NCBI RefSeq assembly: GCF_004151275.2
Contig: NZ_CP130821.1
Coordinates: 868,001 to 932,000, forward strand
DNA: 64,000 nucleotides
Source: Flavobacterium dauae
GTDB lineage: Bacteria > Bacteroidota > Bacteroidia > Flavobacteriales > Flavobacteriaceae
Direction of reading: 5' to 3'
The notes beneath the pieces are model-generated. The model did no database searches. It was not told the DNA's origin and saw nothing but the letters and a program-made list of their open reading frames with translations. The first letter of the stretch is position 1, and each line of letters opens with the position of its first letter. Both the position numbers and the translations under genes were made by a program. Shown here in pieces: positions 51,945 to 61,522 of this stretch.

Positions 51945-52112
51945 ATGAAAGTTTTAAAAGAAAAAACACATTGGTCGGCTAAAATAAAAAAAGCAGTATT
52001 AGCAATTTTATTGTTTGTCCTGTTTGCCGTATGCGTAAAGCTTGGCGGATTCGCAGGTCTTTTGATCGGCTTTGTATTTTTCTTTTTATTCTTTCAATTA
52101 ATAAGCAGATGA
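51945..52112 (+). CDS. Small membrane protein (55 aa), microprotein 3
   Basis: This 55-residue protein has a basic start (MKVLKEKTHWSAKIKKAVLA) and two close hydrophobic stretches (ILLFVLFAVCV, LLIGFVFFFLFFQL). It is 7 bp after DUF7674 paralog 1 and its stop overlaps the next ATG (ATGA). It is too short for the usual gene callers. Confidence 0.6.
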   Translation: MKVLKEKTHWSAKIKKAVLAILLFVLFAVCVKLGGFAGLLIGFVFFFLFFQLISR

Positions 52113-52219
52113 AAAAAGAACGAAAATCAAATAGGGAAATAGTTACGGATATATTGGCAAAAGTACTTTTAGCTTTTATTGTCTTCTGTATTTTCTATGC
52201 GATGTTCTCCAGTAAATAA
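52109..52219 (+). CDS. Single-span microprotein 4 (36 aa)
   Basis: This 36-residue protein, MKKERKSNREIVTDILAKVL then a helix LAFIVFCIFYAMF, begins in the stop of the gene before (ATGA overlap). It ends 18 bp before the second DUF7674-like gene. Unknown role. Confidence 0.58.
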   Translation: MKKERKSNREIVTDILAKVLLAFIVFCIFYAMFSSK

Positions 52220-52237
52220 AAAGAAGTTTTTAAATCA

Positions 52238-52621
52238 ATGAACGAAATAAATGAAAACACAGCCAGTACTTATCTGGCACATCACTACGGTGAAATTAAA
52301 GAAGAAATCAATGAACTATCCATGCGAAAAAATTTTGCAGGAATATTTCAGGCAATTGTCAACCACATCAATCTCTTGCTTTCCAAAGGACAGATAGAGA
52401 AAATTGGGGTAAAGATTAAGTTCATCGGTTGGCTTCATAAAAGAGGAAATGAGTATGTACAATACATCATTGAAAATTTGTTTGTGCGCTCTTTTGAAGG
52501 AATGAAAAGACGTTGCACTACAGAACAATGGATTTATATGTACCAGCTCATTCCCAATAACCTGAAGCATGTTTATCAGCTTCAGAACACAAATTATTTA
52601 ACACAAAAAACAAGTCTATGA
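52238..52621 (+). CDS. DUF7674-like protein, paralog 2
   Basis: This 127-residue soluble protein contains YLAHHYGEIKEEINELSMRK and KRGNEYVQYIIENLFVRSFE, aligning with paralog 1 in the GN-x-Y-x4-IEN-x-F core and in the final helix (YQLIPNNLKHVYQLQN). Its stop overlaps the kdpF start. Two diverged copies in one operon suggest a hetero-oligomer or two targets; inference only. Confidence 0.75.
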   Translation: MNEINENTASTYLAHHYGEIKEEINELSMRKNFAGIFQAIVNHINLLLSKGQIEKIGVKIKFIGWLHKRGNEYVQYIIENLFVRSFEGMKRRCTTEQWIYMYQLIPNNLKHVYQLQNTNYLTQKTSL

Positions 52622-52695
52622 CAGCATTATTCATAGTAGCCATAGGTGTATTTGTCTATATATGCTACGTATTGCTCAAACCAGAAAAATTTTAA
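52618..52695 (+). CDS. kdpF: Potassium-transporting ATPase subunit KdpF
   Basis: This 25-residue peptide (MTALFIVAIGVFVYICYVLL then KPEKF) has the KdpF pattern of one helix ending in LLKPEKF. KdpF stabilises the KdpABC complex. The start overlaps the previous stop (ATGA). In most operons kdpF directly precedes kdpA; here two more microproteins come between. Confidence 0.8.
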   Translation: MTALFIVAIGVFVYICYVLLKPEKF

Positions 52696-52708
52696 AACGC
52701 TTCAGCAG

Positions 52709-52822
52709 ATGAAGAAAGATACAAAAGGAAAAATCAAGGAATGGGTATCCATCATATTCTGGATACTGTTCTTCATTTCGATCATTTATCTGGCTTTTCT
52801 AAAAATTCAAATATTGCTATGA
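52709..52822 (+). CDS. Single-span microprotein 6 (37 aa)
   Basis: This 37-residue protein, MKKDTKGKIKEWVSIIFWIL then FFISIIYLAFLKIQ, has a basic start and one helix. It ends in an ATGA overlap with the next microprotein. It sits between kdpF and kdpA. Confidence 0.58.
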   Translation: MKKDTKGKIKEWVSIIFWILFFISIIYLAFLKIQILL

Positions 52823-52932
52823 AAAAGATACTTACTGAAATGAAAGATGTAGCCCGAATTGCTTTGATATTCCTGATTGTATTAGCATTGGTCAGGCTGT
52901 TCGGATGGATGTTTAAAACCATATTTAATTAA
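52819..52932 (+). CDS. Single-span microprotein 7 (37 aa)
   Basis: This 37-residue protein, MKKILTEMKDVARIALIFLI then VLALVRLFGWMFKTIFN, has one helix and an amphipathic end. The longer frame from 52741 is out of place, so the ATG at 52819 is chosen. kdpA starts 5 bp after its stop. Confidence 0.6.
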   Translation: MKKILTEMKDVARIALIFLIVLALVRLFGWMFKTIFN

Positions 52933-52937
52933 TAAAA

Positions 52938-54626
52938 ATGAATACAGAAATTTTAGGAATAATCGTAATGTTTACCCTGTCGATATTGCTTGCAATACCC
53001 TTCGGTAAATACATTGCAAAAGTCTATGGCGGTGAAAAAACGCTGCTCGATCCGATTTTTAATCCGATAGAGCGAATCTTTTACAAAATAAGCGGTATCA
53101 ATCCGCAAACAGAAATGAACTGGAAACAGCAGATGGTAGCCATGATCACGATCAATATGGTGTGGTTCCTGTTGGGAATGGTTGTTCTAATGACGCAGGG
53201 AAGCCTACCGCTTAATCCGGATAACAATCCAAGTATGTCCGCAGACCTTGCATTCAATACCGTGATATCATTTGTGGTAAACTGTAATCTGCAACACTAT
53301 TCCGGGGAATCAGGATTAAGTTATCTTGGACAATACTGGTTAATGTTCTTACAGTTTGTAAGTGCGGGAACTGGTATGGCTGCTGCTGTAGTGTTATTTA
53401 GAGCATTCAGAGACAAATCATCTGAAACCTTGGGTAATTTTTACAACACCTTTGTAAAATCTTGTACACGTATTTTATTACCTGTATCATTTGTAATTGC
53501 CATCATTCTTGCATTTGAAGGTACCCCGATGACTTTTGAAGGTAAAGACGCTATTACCACTTTACAAGGTGATTCTGTGGAAGTATCAAGAGGACCCGCA
53601 GCGGCATTTGTGCCTATTAAACACGTAGGAACCAACGGAGGTGGATTCTTTGGAGTGAATTCTGCCCATCCGTTTGAAAATCCATCCTACCTATCCAATA
53701 TGGTCGAAATGGTGGCTCAGCTGATCGTACCATTAGCGATGATCTTTGCCTTTGGCTATTTTATCAGAAGAAGAAAATTATCGTGGATGATATTCGGTGT
53801 AATGACAGTAGGTTTTTTAATGCTGACCATTCCAAATATCAACATGGAAATGAACGGAAATCCTGCTATTGCAGCTATGGGAATTGATAATTCTCTTGGA
53901 GCAATGGAAGGAAAGGAAATTCGATTAGGAGCACCTGCATCTGGCTTTTGGAGCATTGTCACCACTGTAATCTCTACTGGATCAGTAAACTCTATGCACG
54001 ATAGCTCAATGGCATTGTCAGGCATGAATGAGCTATTGGCAATGATGATCAATGCGTTTTATGGAGGAGTCGGTGTAGGAATACTTAACTTCTTTATTTT
54101 CATCATTCTTGCTGTATTTATCAGTGGATTGATGGTAGGAAGAACACCTGAATTCTTAGGTAAAAAAGTGGAGGCAAGAGAAATGAAAATAGCGATGATT
54201 ATTGCCTTGCTTCATCCTTTCCTAATATTAGTAGGAACAGCATTAGCCGCTGCATCACCACAATATACTATGGACTCTCTAAATAACCCTGCATTTCACG
54301 GATTGAGTGAAATGCTTTACGAATACACCTCATCATCTGCCAACAACGGTAGTGGATTTGAAGGATTGGGCGATAATACACCTTGGTGGAATATCAGCAC
54401 CGGATTTGTGCTTATCCTTTCACGATTCCTACCGATCATAGGTCCTGTAGCAATTGCAGGCTTGTTAGCCCAAAAGAAATATGTACCAGAGGGAGACGGA
54501 ACCCTAAAAACCGATACGGCAACTTTCGGACTGATGGTATTCGCTGTAATCGCCATCGTAGCTGCTTTGGCATTCTTCCCGGTATTGGCTTTAGGACCTA
54601 TTGCAGAGTACTTTTCACTTTATTAA
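52938..54626 (+). CDS. kdpA: Potassium-transporting ATPase subunit KdpA
   Basis: This 562-residue membrane protein is the K+-selective channel-like subunit of the high-affinity KdpFABC pump. Selectivity-filter regions are seen as NTVISFVVNCNLQHYSGESG, KHVGTNGGGFFGVNSAHPFE, TGSVNSMHDSSMALSG and EYTSSSANNGSGFEGL. Length and pore loops are normal. kdpB follows 20 bp downstream. Confidence 0.97.
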   Translation: MNTEILGIIVMFTLSILLAIPFGKYIAKVYGGEKTLLDPIFNPIERIFYKISGINPQTEMNWKQQMVAMITINMVWFLLGMVVLMTQGSLPLNPDNNPSMSADLAFNTVISFVVNCNLQHYSGESGLSYLGQYWLMFLQFVSAGTGMAAAVVLFRAFRDKSSETLGNFYNTFVKSCTRILLPVSFVIAIILAFEGTPMTFEGKDAITTLQGDSVEVSRGPAAAFVPIKHVGTNGGGFFGVNSAHPFENPSYLSNMVEMVAQLIVPLAMIFAFGYFIRRRKLSWMIFGVMTVGFLMLTIPNINMEMNGNPAIAAMGIDNSLGAMEGKEIRLGAPASGFWSIVTTVISTGSVNSMHDSSMALSGMNELLAMMINAFYGGVGVGILNFFIFIILAVFISGLMVGRTPEFLGKKVEAREMKIAMIIALLHPFLILVGTALAAASPQYTMDSLNNPAFHGLSEMLYEYTSSSANNGSGFEGLGDNTPWWNISTGFVLILSRFLPIIGPVAIAGLLAQKKYVPEGDGTLKTDTATFGLMVFAVIAIVAALAFFPVLALGPIAEYFSLY

Positions 54627-54646
54627 ACTGATTAAAGAATTTAGAA

Positions 54647-56656
54647 ATGAACAATAATACATCATTGTTTCAAAAAGATATGGTTCAGGAAGCACTGAAA
54701 CAATCTTTTGTGAAACTCAATCCGAAAACCATGTTCCGTAATCCGGTTATGTTTACCGTATGGATCGGTACTTTGGTTATGCTGGTCGTGAGTTTATGGA
54801 CGTTGGCAGGAGCTCAGGAACAGGGAAGTTTTGGCTATAATTTTACCGTCTTTATCATCCTTTTGCTTACCCTGTTATTTGCGAATTTTGCAGAGGCAAT
54901 TGCTGAAGCAAGAGGTAAAGCACAAGCAGATAGTTTGCGTAAGACAAGAGAGGAAACTCCTGCAAGATTAAAAAATGGGAAAATGATCTCCTCTGCTCAA
55001 TTACAAAAAGGTGATGTTTTCATCTGTGAAGCTGGCGACATCATTCCTTCTGATGGGGAAATTATTGAAGGCTTAGCGACCATCGATGAAAGTGCAATTA
55101 CCGGAGAATCTGCTCCTGTGATTCGTGAAGCAGGTGGTGACAAAAGTTCTGTTACCGGTGGTACCAAAGTTTTGTCCGATAAAATCGTGGTGCAGGTAAC
55201 AACGCAACCGGGCGAAAGTTTTCTAGATAAAATGATTGCCTTGGTAGAAGGTGCTGCCCGACAAAAAACACCTAATGAAATCGCTTTAACGATTTTGTTG
55301 GCAGGATTTACACTTGTGTTTATCATTGTCTGTGTCACACTCAAACCATTTGCCGATTATGCAAATGTTGGGATTACCATTGTTTCTTTTATCTCTTTAT
55401 TTGTATGTCTTATTCCGACTACCATTGGTGGATTGTTGTCTGCAATCGGTATTGCAGGGATGGACAGAGCATTGAGAGCCAATGTGATTACAAAAAGTGG
55501 GAAAGCAGTAGAAACCGCAGGTGATATCGATGTGTTGCTGTTGGATAAAACCGGTACGATTACTATTGGTAACCGTAAAGCCACCCATTTTCACCCTGCT
55601 AATGGCATTGACGAGAAAAAACTTATAAAAGCAGCTGTACTAAGTTCCATGGCTGATGAAACTCCCGAAGGAAAATCTATCATTGAATTAGCAGGAATCA
55701 ATCCGTTAAGTTATGAAGTTAGAAATCCTCAATTCATCAAGTTTACAGCTGAAACAAGAAGTTCAGGAATTGATTATGAAAATACACGTATTCGAAAAGG
55801 TGCAACCGATGCAATAAAAAATCTGGTTACAAAAGCAGGTAATAATTTCCCAAAAGAGATTGAAGAAAGAGTGAAAGCCATATCCTCTAATGGAGGTACG
55901 CCGTTGGTCGTATCAGAAAACGAAATTGCATTGGGAGTAATTGAGCTACAGGACATCATCAAACCGGGTATTCAGGAACGTTTCGAACGTCTGCGTAAAA
56001 TGGGTATCAAAACCGTCATGGTAACGGGTGACAATCCTTTGACTGCTAAATTTATAGCTGAAAAAGCAGGTGTAGACGATTTCATCGCGGAGGCTAAACC
56101 CGAAGACAAGATGAACTACATTAAAAAAGAACAGTCAGAAGGTCGCTTGGTCGCTATGATGGGTGATGGAACAAATGATGCACCAGCCTTAGCACAGGCT
56201 GATGTAGGTGTAGCAATGAACTCTGGTACACAGGCTGCAAAAGAAGCGGGAAACATGGTCGATCTGGATAATGACCCGACTAAACTGATTGAAGTAGTAG
56301 AAATCGGAAAACAATTACTGATGACCCGTGGTACATTGACCACTTTCAGTATTGCAAATGATGTGGCCAAGTATTTCGCTATCATCCCTGCACTGTTTAT
56401 CACAGCGATTCCTGCATTGCAAGGACTGAATATTATGAATTTACACAGTCCGGAAAGTGCAATACTATCAGCTGTAATTTTCAACGCAATCATCATTCCA
56501 ATGTTGATACCATTAGCATTGAAAGGTGTAGCTTACAAACCTATTGGAGCAAGTGCATTACTTCGAAGAAACCTGTTTATTTATGGTTTAGGCGGTGTAC
56601 TGATACCTTTTGTAGGAATCAAGCTGATTGATATGCTTATATCAATTTTCTTTTAA
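54647..56656 (+). CDS. kdpB: Potassium-transporting ATPase subunit KdpB
   Basis: This 669-residue P-type ATPase is the catalytic subunit. It has [20 protein letters not shown] (actuator, TGES), the phosphorylation site [25 protein letters not shown] and [20 protein letters not shown] (hinge). ATP hydrolysis drives K+ uptake through KdpA. All catalytic motifs are intact. Confidence 0.97.
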   Translation: MNNNTSLFQKDMVQEALKQSFVKLNPKTMFRNPVMFTVWIGTLVMLVVSLWTLAGAQEQGSFGYNFTVFIILLLTLLFANFAEAIAEARGKAQADSLRKTREETPARLKNGKMISSAQLQKGDVFICEAGDIIPSDGEIIEGLATIDESAITGESAPVIREAGGDKSSVTGGTKVLSDKIVVQVTTQPGESFLDKMIALVEGAARQKTPNEIALTILLAGFTLVFIIVCVTLKPFADYANVGITIVSFISLFVCLIPTTIGGLLSAIGIAGMDRALRANVITKSGKAVETAGDIDVLLLDKTGTITIGNRKATHFHPANGIDEKKLIKAAVLSSMADETPEGKSIIELAGINPLSYEVRNPQFIKFTAETRSSGIDYENTRIRKGATDAIKNLVTKAGNNFPKEIEERVKAISSNGGTPLVVSENEIALGVIELQDIIKPGIQERFERLRKMGIKTVMVTGDNPLTAKFIAEKAGVDDFIAEAKPEDKMNYIKKEQSEGRLVAMMGDGTNDAPALAQADVGVAMNSGTQAAKEAGNMVDLDNDPTKLIEVVEIGKQLLMTRGTLTTFSIANDVAKYFAIIPALFITAIPALQGLNIMNLHSPESAILSAVIFNAIIIPMLIPLALKGVAYKPIGASALLRRNLFIYGLGGVLIPFVGIKLIDMLISIFF

Positions 56657-56678
56657 TCCTTTATAAAATTTAGATAAA

Positions 56679-57239
56679 ATGAAAAAACATATTTTGCCCG
56701 CAATAAAATTGACTGCTGTTATGATCCTGTTTTTTACGGTCATTTACCCACTTGCAGTCTGGGGTATCGCACAGTTTGCTCCTAATGCTGGAAAAGGAGA
56801 AATTATAGAGCACAACGGAAAGAAACATTATGTCAATATTGGTCAGTCTTTTACAGAAGACAACTATTTCTGGCCAAGACCATCGGCCGTAGATTACAAT
56901 GCTGCTGGTTCAGGAGGTAGTAACAAAGGTCCTTCTAATGAGGAATACTTGGCAGAAGTTCAGGCACGAATTGATACTTTTTTAGTGCACAATCCCGGAG
57001 TTGATAAATCTGAAATACCTGTTGACCTGGTTACGGCTAGTGGAAGTGGACTGGATCCTAACTTCTCTGTTCAGGCTGCAAAGGTACAGGTAGCACGAAT
57101 CGCTAAAATAAGGGGTATTGATGAGGTTAAATTGAATCAATTAATTGATGAACAAACCGAAAAACCTTTGTGGGGTATGTTTGGTCCCGAAAAAATCAAT
57201 GTACTTAAATTAAATATCGCTCTGGATCAACTTAAATAA
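56679..57239 (+). CDS. kdpC: Potassium-transporting ATPase subunit KdpC
   Basis: This 186-residue protein has one N-terminal membrane helix (AIKLTAVMILFFTVIYPLAV) and a soluble domain with YFWPRPSAVDYNAAGSGGSN and ASGSGLDPNFSVQAAKVQVA. It is an accessory subunit that raises the affinity of the complex for ATP. Gap to kdpB is 22 bp. The 182-bp space after it holds no gene I can support. Confidence 0.96.
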   Translation: MKKHILPAIKLTAVMILFFTVIYPLAVWGIAQFAPNAGKGEIIEHNGKKHYVNIGQSFTEDNYFWPRPSAVDYNAAGSGGSNKGPSNEEYLAEVQARIDTFLVHNPGVDKSEIPVDLVTASGSGLDPNFSVQAAKVQVARIAKIRGIDEVKLNQLIDEQTEKPLWGMFGPEKINVLKLNIALDQLK

Positions 57240-57421
57240 GTAATTCCTAAAAAAACTTACGGGTTTTCAAATGTATGTGTAGCCATTGAAAATGCCTTGT
57301 AGGAGTATTCAATAAACAGTAAAATTTTAATAATTCAAAAATGAAACCATCATGATTTATTCAACCACACAGGGAGGATAAATCTGATAGCTTCATCACG
57401 TTTAAAAATCAAATTAATAAG

Positions 57422-58504
57422 ATGAAAAAAATAATTATGTTCTCAGCTATTCTGCTGGGAGCAACAGGAAGTGTATGTGCTCAGGAAACTGAAAAAAAAC
57501 CATTAACCATCAGTGGATATGCAGAAGTATATTATCAGCAGGATTTTAATAACCCGAAATCCAATACCAGACCGGGATTTGTGTACAGCCACAACCGTAG
57601 CAATGAAGTGAGTCTAAATTTGGGATTTATAAAAGCGGCTTATGAAACAAAAAATATGAGAGCGAACCTGGCTCTTGGAGTAGGCTCTTATATGAATGCT
57701 AATTATGCAACTGAAGAAGGCGTGCTGAAAAACATTTATGAAGCAAATGTAGGTGTGAAACTATCTAAAACGAAAAATTTATGGTTAGATGCAGGTATAT
57801 TACCATCTCACATTGGTTTTGAAAGTGCCATCGGGGCAGACTGCTTTACACTGACCAGAAGTATGATGGCAGATAATTCGCCCTATTTTGAAACCGGGGC
57901 TAAGTTGTCGTATGCTACCGATAATGGTAAATGGAATATGGCTTTTTTAGTGATGAACAGTTGGCAAAGAATACAACGGGTTGAAGGCAATAGCACACCA
58001 GCTTTTGGTCATCAATTAACTTACCGTCCTTCAGATAAAATGACTTTAAACAGTAGTTCTTTCATAGGCAACGACTTCCCTGATGAAGAGCGTAAGATGC
58101 GTTACTTCCACAATCTGTATGGGCAGTTTCAAATCAGCAATCAATTTGCATTGATCGCTGGCTTTGATATCGGAGCACAACAAAAAGAAAAAGCAAGTGA
58201 TGACTACGATACATGGTATACGCCTGTACTGATTGCAAAATACAGCCCGACTGAAAAAGTAAATATCGCTGCAAGAGGAGAATATTACCAGGATAAGAAT
58301 GGCGTTATCATCAATTCGGGAACGGAAAACGGATTTCAAACATTTGGGGCTTCAATAAACGTTGATTATCAAATTCTGCCTAATTTGGTATGGAGAACAG
58401 AAGTTAAAAGCTTAAATAGTAAAGATGCCATTTTCTTAAACAGAGATGATAATATGAAAAAAGACAACGTTATGGCGGTTACATCGCTGGCGATACGTTT
58501 CTAA
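57422..58504 (+). CDS. Outer-membrane porin of the OmpL-like/bbp2 type
   Basis: This 360-residue protein has a signal peptide (ending GSVCAQ, residue 21). The mature barrel has alternating aromatic strands, starting with TISGYAEVYYQQDFNNPKSN and ending in AVTSLAIRF with the terminal Phe typical of outer-membrane barrels. It is likely a porin that lets K+ or small solutes pass. Its place between kdpC and the KdpD gene is typical in Bacteroidota Kdp regions. Confidence 0.88.
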   Translation: MKKIIMFSAILLGATGSVCAQETEKKPLTISGYAEVYYQQDFNNPKSNTRPGFVYSHNRSNEVSLNLGFIKAAYETKNMRANLALGVGSYMNANYATEEGVLKNIYEANVGVKLSKTKNLWLDAGILPSHIGFESAIGADCFTLTRSMMADNSPYFETGAKLSYATDNGKWNMAFLVMNSWQRIQRVEGNSTPAFGHQLTYRPSDKMTLNSSSFIGNDFPDEERKMRYFHNLYGQFQISNQFALIAGFDIGAQQKEKASDDYDTWYTPVLIAKYSPTEKVNIAARGEYYQDKNGVIINSGTENGFQTFGASINVDYQILPNLVWRTEVKSLNSKDAIFLNRDDNMKKDNVMAVTSLAIRF

Positions 58505-58522
58505 ATAGTTCCATTTACTAAT

Positions 58523-58556
58523 GATTCCCCTGGACAATTTGTCTAAGGGGAATTTG
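58523..58556. terminator. Possible terminator after the porin gene
   Basis: GATTCCCCT and AAGGGGAATTT flank GGACAATTTGTCT, whose GGACA/TGTCT arms also pair. A short T/A tail follows, so termination may be partial before the sensor gene. Confidence 0.45.
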
Positions 58557-58582
58557 TAAATTTATATAAGCAAACAGATTGT

Positions 58583-59704
58583 ATGGACGAAAGAAAAAGT
58601 GCAGAACATTTTTTAGACCTCATTCAGAAATCCCGAAGAGGAAAATTCAAGCTCTATATCGGGATGAGTGCCGGTGTGGGTAAAACCTATCGAATGTTAC
58701 AGGAAGCACATACGCTATTGCGAAACGGTATCGATGTGAAAATCGGATATATCGAAACACACAAAAGACCAGAGACCCATGCTTTGTTGGATGGGCTTCC
58801 GGTCATTCCACGCAGAAAACTTTTCTATAAGGGGAAAGAATTAGAGGAACTGGATCTGCAAGCCATTATAAACCTTCGTCCAGAAGTTGTGATTGTTGAT
58901 GAATTGGCTCATACCAATATTGAAGGTAGCAATAACGAAAAGCGATGGCAGGACGTACTCGATATTTTAGATGCCGGGATTAATGTAATCAGTGCAGTAA
59001 ATATTCAACACATTGAAAGTTTGAATGAAGAAGTGCGGGAAATTACAGGAATTGATGTACAGGAACGTATTCCCGACAGCGTAGTCGCTCAGGCTGATGA
59101 GGTGGTCAATATTGATCTTACAGCAGAAGATTTGATAGATCGTTTAAAAGCCGGAAAAATATATGAAAGCTCTAAAATAACAGCAGCACTTAATAATTTT
59201 TTTAAGAGTGAGCATATTTTACAGCTTCGTGAGTTGGCGTTAAAGGAGGTAGCTTCGCAGGTGCAGCGAAAAGTAGAAACCGAAGTTGTACTTACAAGAA
59301 GCATCAAAAAGGAACGTTTCCTGGCCTGCATCAGTTCAAACGAAAAAACAGCCAAAAACGTTATTAGGAAAACGGCACGATTAGCTAATTATTACAACAG
59401 TAAATGGTATGTGATGTATGTGCAAATACCTAAAGAAAGCCCTGATAAAATTGCTCTGGATAAACAACGGCATTTGATTAATAATTTTAAATTAGCTACT
59501 GAATTAGGAGCAGAAATAATTAAGGTAAAGGCCAAAAACACCACTAAGGCAATCATCAAAGAGTGTGAAGATCGTAAGATAACTACGGTCTGTATCGGTA
59601 AACCACATTTAAACTTAGCTAAAATTATTTTAGCGACTGATACATTCAATGCCTTGCTGAACAAGCTGTCACAGGAAAATATTGATCTCGTAATACTATC
59701 ATAA
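58583..59704 (+). CDS. KdpD N-terminal sensor domain plus Usp domain, no kinase
   Basis: This 373-residue protein matches only the N-terminal half of KdpD. The KdpD domain has Walker A GMSAGVGKTYRML (27-39), Walker B VVIVDELAHTN and NVISAVNIQHIESLNEEV; a Usp-like domain (about 250-373) has FLACISSNEKTAKNVIRK and TVCIGKPHLNLAKIIL. The membrane and histidine-kinase part of KdpD is absent. A separate kinase begins 1 bp after its stop. It should sense K+ state and signal through that kinase. Confidence 0.9.
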   Translation: MDERKSAEHFLDLIQKSRRGKFKLYIGMSAGVGKTYRMLQEAHTLLRNGIDVKIGYIETHKRPETHALLDGLPVIPRRKLFYKGKELEELDLQAIINLRPEVVIVDELAHTNIEGSNNEKRWQDVLDILDAGINVISAVNIQHIESLNEEVREITGIDVQERIPDSVVAQADEVVNIDLTAEDLIDRLKAGKIYESSKITAALNNFFKSEHILQLRELALKEVASQVQRKVETEVVLTRSIKKERFLACISSNEKTAKNVIRKTARLANYYNSKWYVMYVQIPKESPDKIALDKQRHLINNFKLATELGAEIIKVKAKNTTKAIIKECEDRKITTVCIGKPHLNLAKIILATDTFNALLNKLSQENIDLVILS

Positions 59705-59705
59705 A

Positions 59706-61442
59706 ATGAGAATTAAAGCAAAATTAACGGTTGGAGTTGGTGCTCTATTTTTATTGATACTGGCACTGGCAATTGTTAGTGGCTGGTATGTAAACCAACT
59801 GAAAAAAGATACTAATAATATCTTAGTTGCCAATTACAATACCTTACAGTATGCCCGTAACATGCTTTTGTCTTTGGAAGATGTTCGTTCAGACAAATCT
59901 GCTGTAGATACTTTTCAAAAAAATCTCGATCTGCAAAAGCAGAATGTAACGGAGATTGGAGAAATCGAAGCTACCAATCTTATCGTTAAACATTTTAAAG
60001 ATTTAAAAGAAAACCCGGAAGATTCTATCGTAATATCATCTATAAGGAAAGACATCACGGAGTTAATGCGTCTAAACATGGAAGCTATCAACAGGAAGAG
60101 TGATATTGCCGACGATACCGCTCAAAAAGCAATTGTCATCATTTCAGTTACTGGCTCACTATGCTTCCTGATTGCATTTATTTTATTGGTCAATTTACCT
60201 TCTAATATAGCCAATCCCATTAAGGAATTAACCGATAGTATAAAAGAAATAGCTGGGCAGAATTATAAAAAGAGGGTGCATTTTGAAAGCCATAATGAGT
60301 TTGGTGACTTAGCAAAATCATTCAACACGATGGCGGAGAAGCTGGAAGAATATTCCGAGAGTAAGCTCGATAAAATCCTAAAAGGCAAAAAACGAATTGA
60401 AACGTTGATTGATAATCTTCATGATCCCGTTATTGGAATTGATGAAAACAAAAAAGTGCTTTTCGCTAATGAAGAAGCTTTGAATATTTGCGGTCTAAAA
60501 AAAGAAGAGTTCATTGGCAAACAAATACAGGATATAGCCGTTACCAATGATTTAATTAGAAATATCATTAAGGATATTTTTCTTCTTAAGCCCGAAAATG
60601 CTAAATCCGAACAATTAAAGATTTATGCCGACAGAAAGGAAAGCTATTTTGAGAAAGAGGTTGTTGACATCAATATCGTTCCAACCGGAGAAGCGGATAG
60701 TGAATTTATCGGTCAGGTTATTCTTCTGAGAAATATCACACCATTTAAAGAGCTGGATCTGGCAAAGACCAATTTTATGGGAACTGTTTCCCATGAATTT
60801 AAAACACCTATTTCGTCGATGCAATTAGGTATTCAAATTCTTGAGAATGAAAAGACAGGTCACTTAAATGAGGAACAAAAAGGATTAATTAATGGTATAA
60901 AGGACGATGCTGACAGGCTTTTACGAATTACCGGAGAGTTATTAAACATCGCACAGGTTGAAAGTGGTGCTATTCAAGTAAACTTAATTAGTTCAGAAAT
61001 TAAGCCCATGATTGAGTATGCTGTAAATGCCAATAAATCTGCTGCTGATCACAAGAATATTAAAATCGATGTTGATATAGATAATAATGCACTCGTTGCT
61101 GCCGATAGTGAAAAAACGGCATGGGTTCTTACCAATCTCATCTCCAATGCCGTTCGGTATTCGTATGAGAATGCAACGATTTTTGTTAAAGCCGAAAAAG
61201 AAAACGATCAGATAAAATTTTCCGTCACCGACACAGGGCAGGGAATACAACCTCAATTTCTGGATAAAATATTTGAACGCTATTTCCGTATTCCCGGTAC
61301 TAAAAAAGAAGGTACAGGATTAGGATTAAGTATCAGCAAAGAGTTTATTGAAGCTCAGGGAGGAAAAATCTGGATAGAGAGTGAGTATGGTACTGGTAGT
61401 ACTTTTTGCTTTACGCTAAATTCCATAGATAAAGACTTCTAA
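59706..61442 (+). CDS. HAMP-PAS sensor histidine kinase
   Basis: This 578-residue protein has two membrane segments (8-28 and about 147-167), a HAMP domain (SNIANPIKELTDSIKEIAGQ), a PAS domain (DNLHDPVIGIDENKKVLFAN), a dimerisation box with His363 (MGTVSHEFKTPISSMQLG), and an ATPase domain (NLISNAVRYS, DTGQGI, KKEGTGLGLSISKEF). It replaces the kinase half of KdpD and is translationally coupled to the KdpD-N gene. The sigma-54 regulator at 44511 is the obvious partner. Confidence 0.94.
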   Translation: MRIKAKLTVGVGALFLLILALAIVSGWYVNQLKKDTNNILVANYNTLQYARNMLLSLEDVRSDKSAVDTFQKNLDLQKQNVTEIGEIEATNLIVKHFKDLKENPEDSIVISSIRKDITELMRLNMEAINRKSDIADDTAQKAIVIISVTGSLCFLIAFILLVNLPSNIANPIKELTDSIKEIAGQNYKKRVHFESHNEFGDLAKSFNTMAEKLEEYSESKLDKILKGKKRIETLIDNLHDPVIGIDENKKVLFANEEALNICGLKKEEFIGKQIQDIAVTNDLIRNIIKDIFLLKPENAKSEQLKIYADRKESYFEKEVVDINIVPTGEADSEFIGQVILLRNITPFKELDLAKTNFMGTVSHEFKTPISSMQLGIQILENEKTGHLNEEQKGLINGIKDDADRLLRITGELLNIAQVESGAIQVNLISSEIKPMIEYAVNANKSAADHKNIKIDVDIDNNALVAADSEKTAWVLTNLISNAVRYSYENATIFVKAEKENDQIKFSVTDTGQGIQPQFLDKIFERYFRIPGTKKEGTGLGLSISKEFIEAQGGKIWIESEYGTGSTFCFTLNSIDKDF

Positions 61443-61522
61443 CATATTAATACCAATAATTTTAAGTGTCCGAGCTAATATTTTATTTGGTTCGTTGTTG
61501 ACATTTATATCATATTTTTAAA

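Noticed and set aside
55397-55594. Antisense frames within kdpB and kdpA
   Set aside because: These lie opposite strongly conserved catalytic segments and show no independent coding features.
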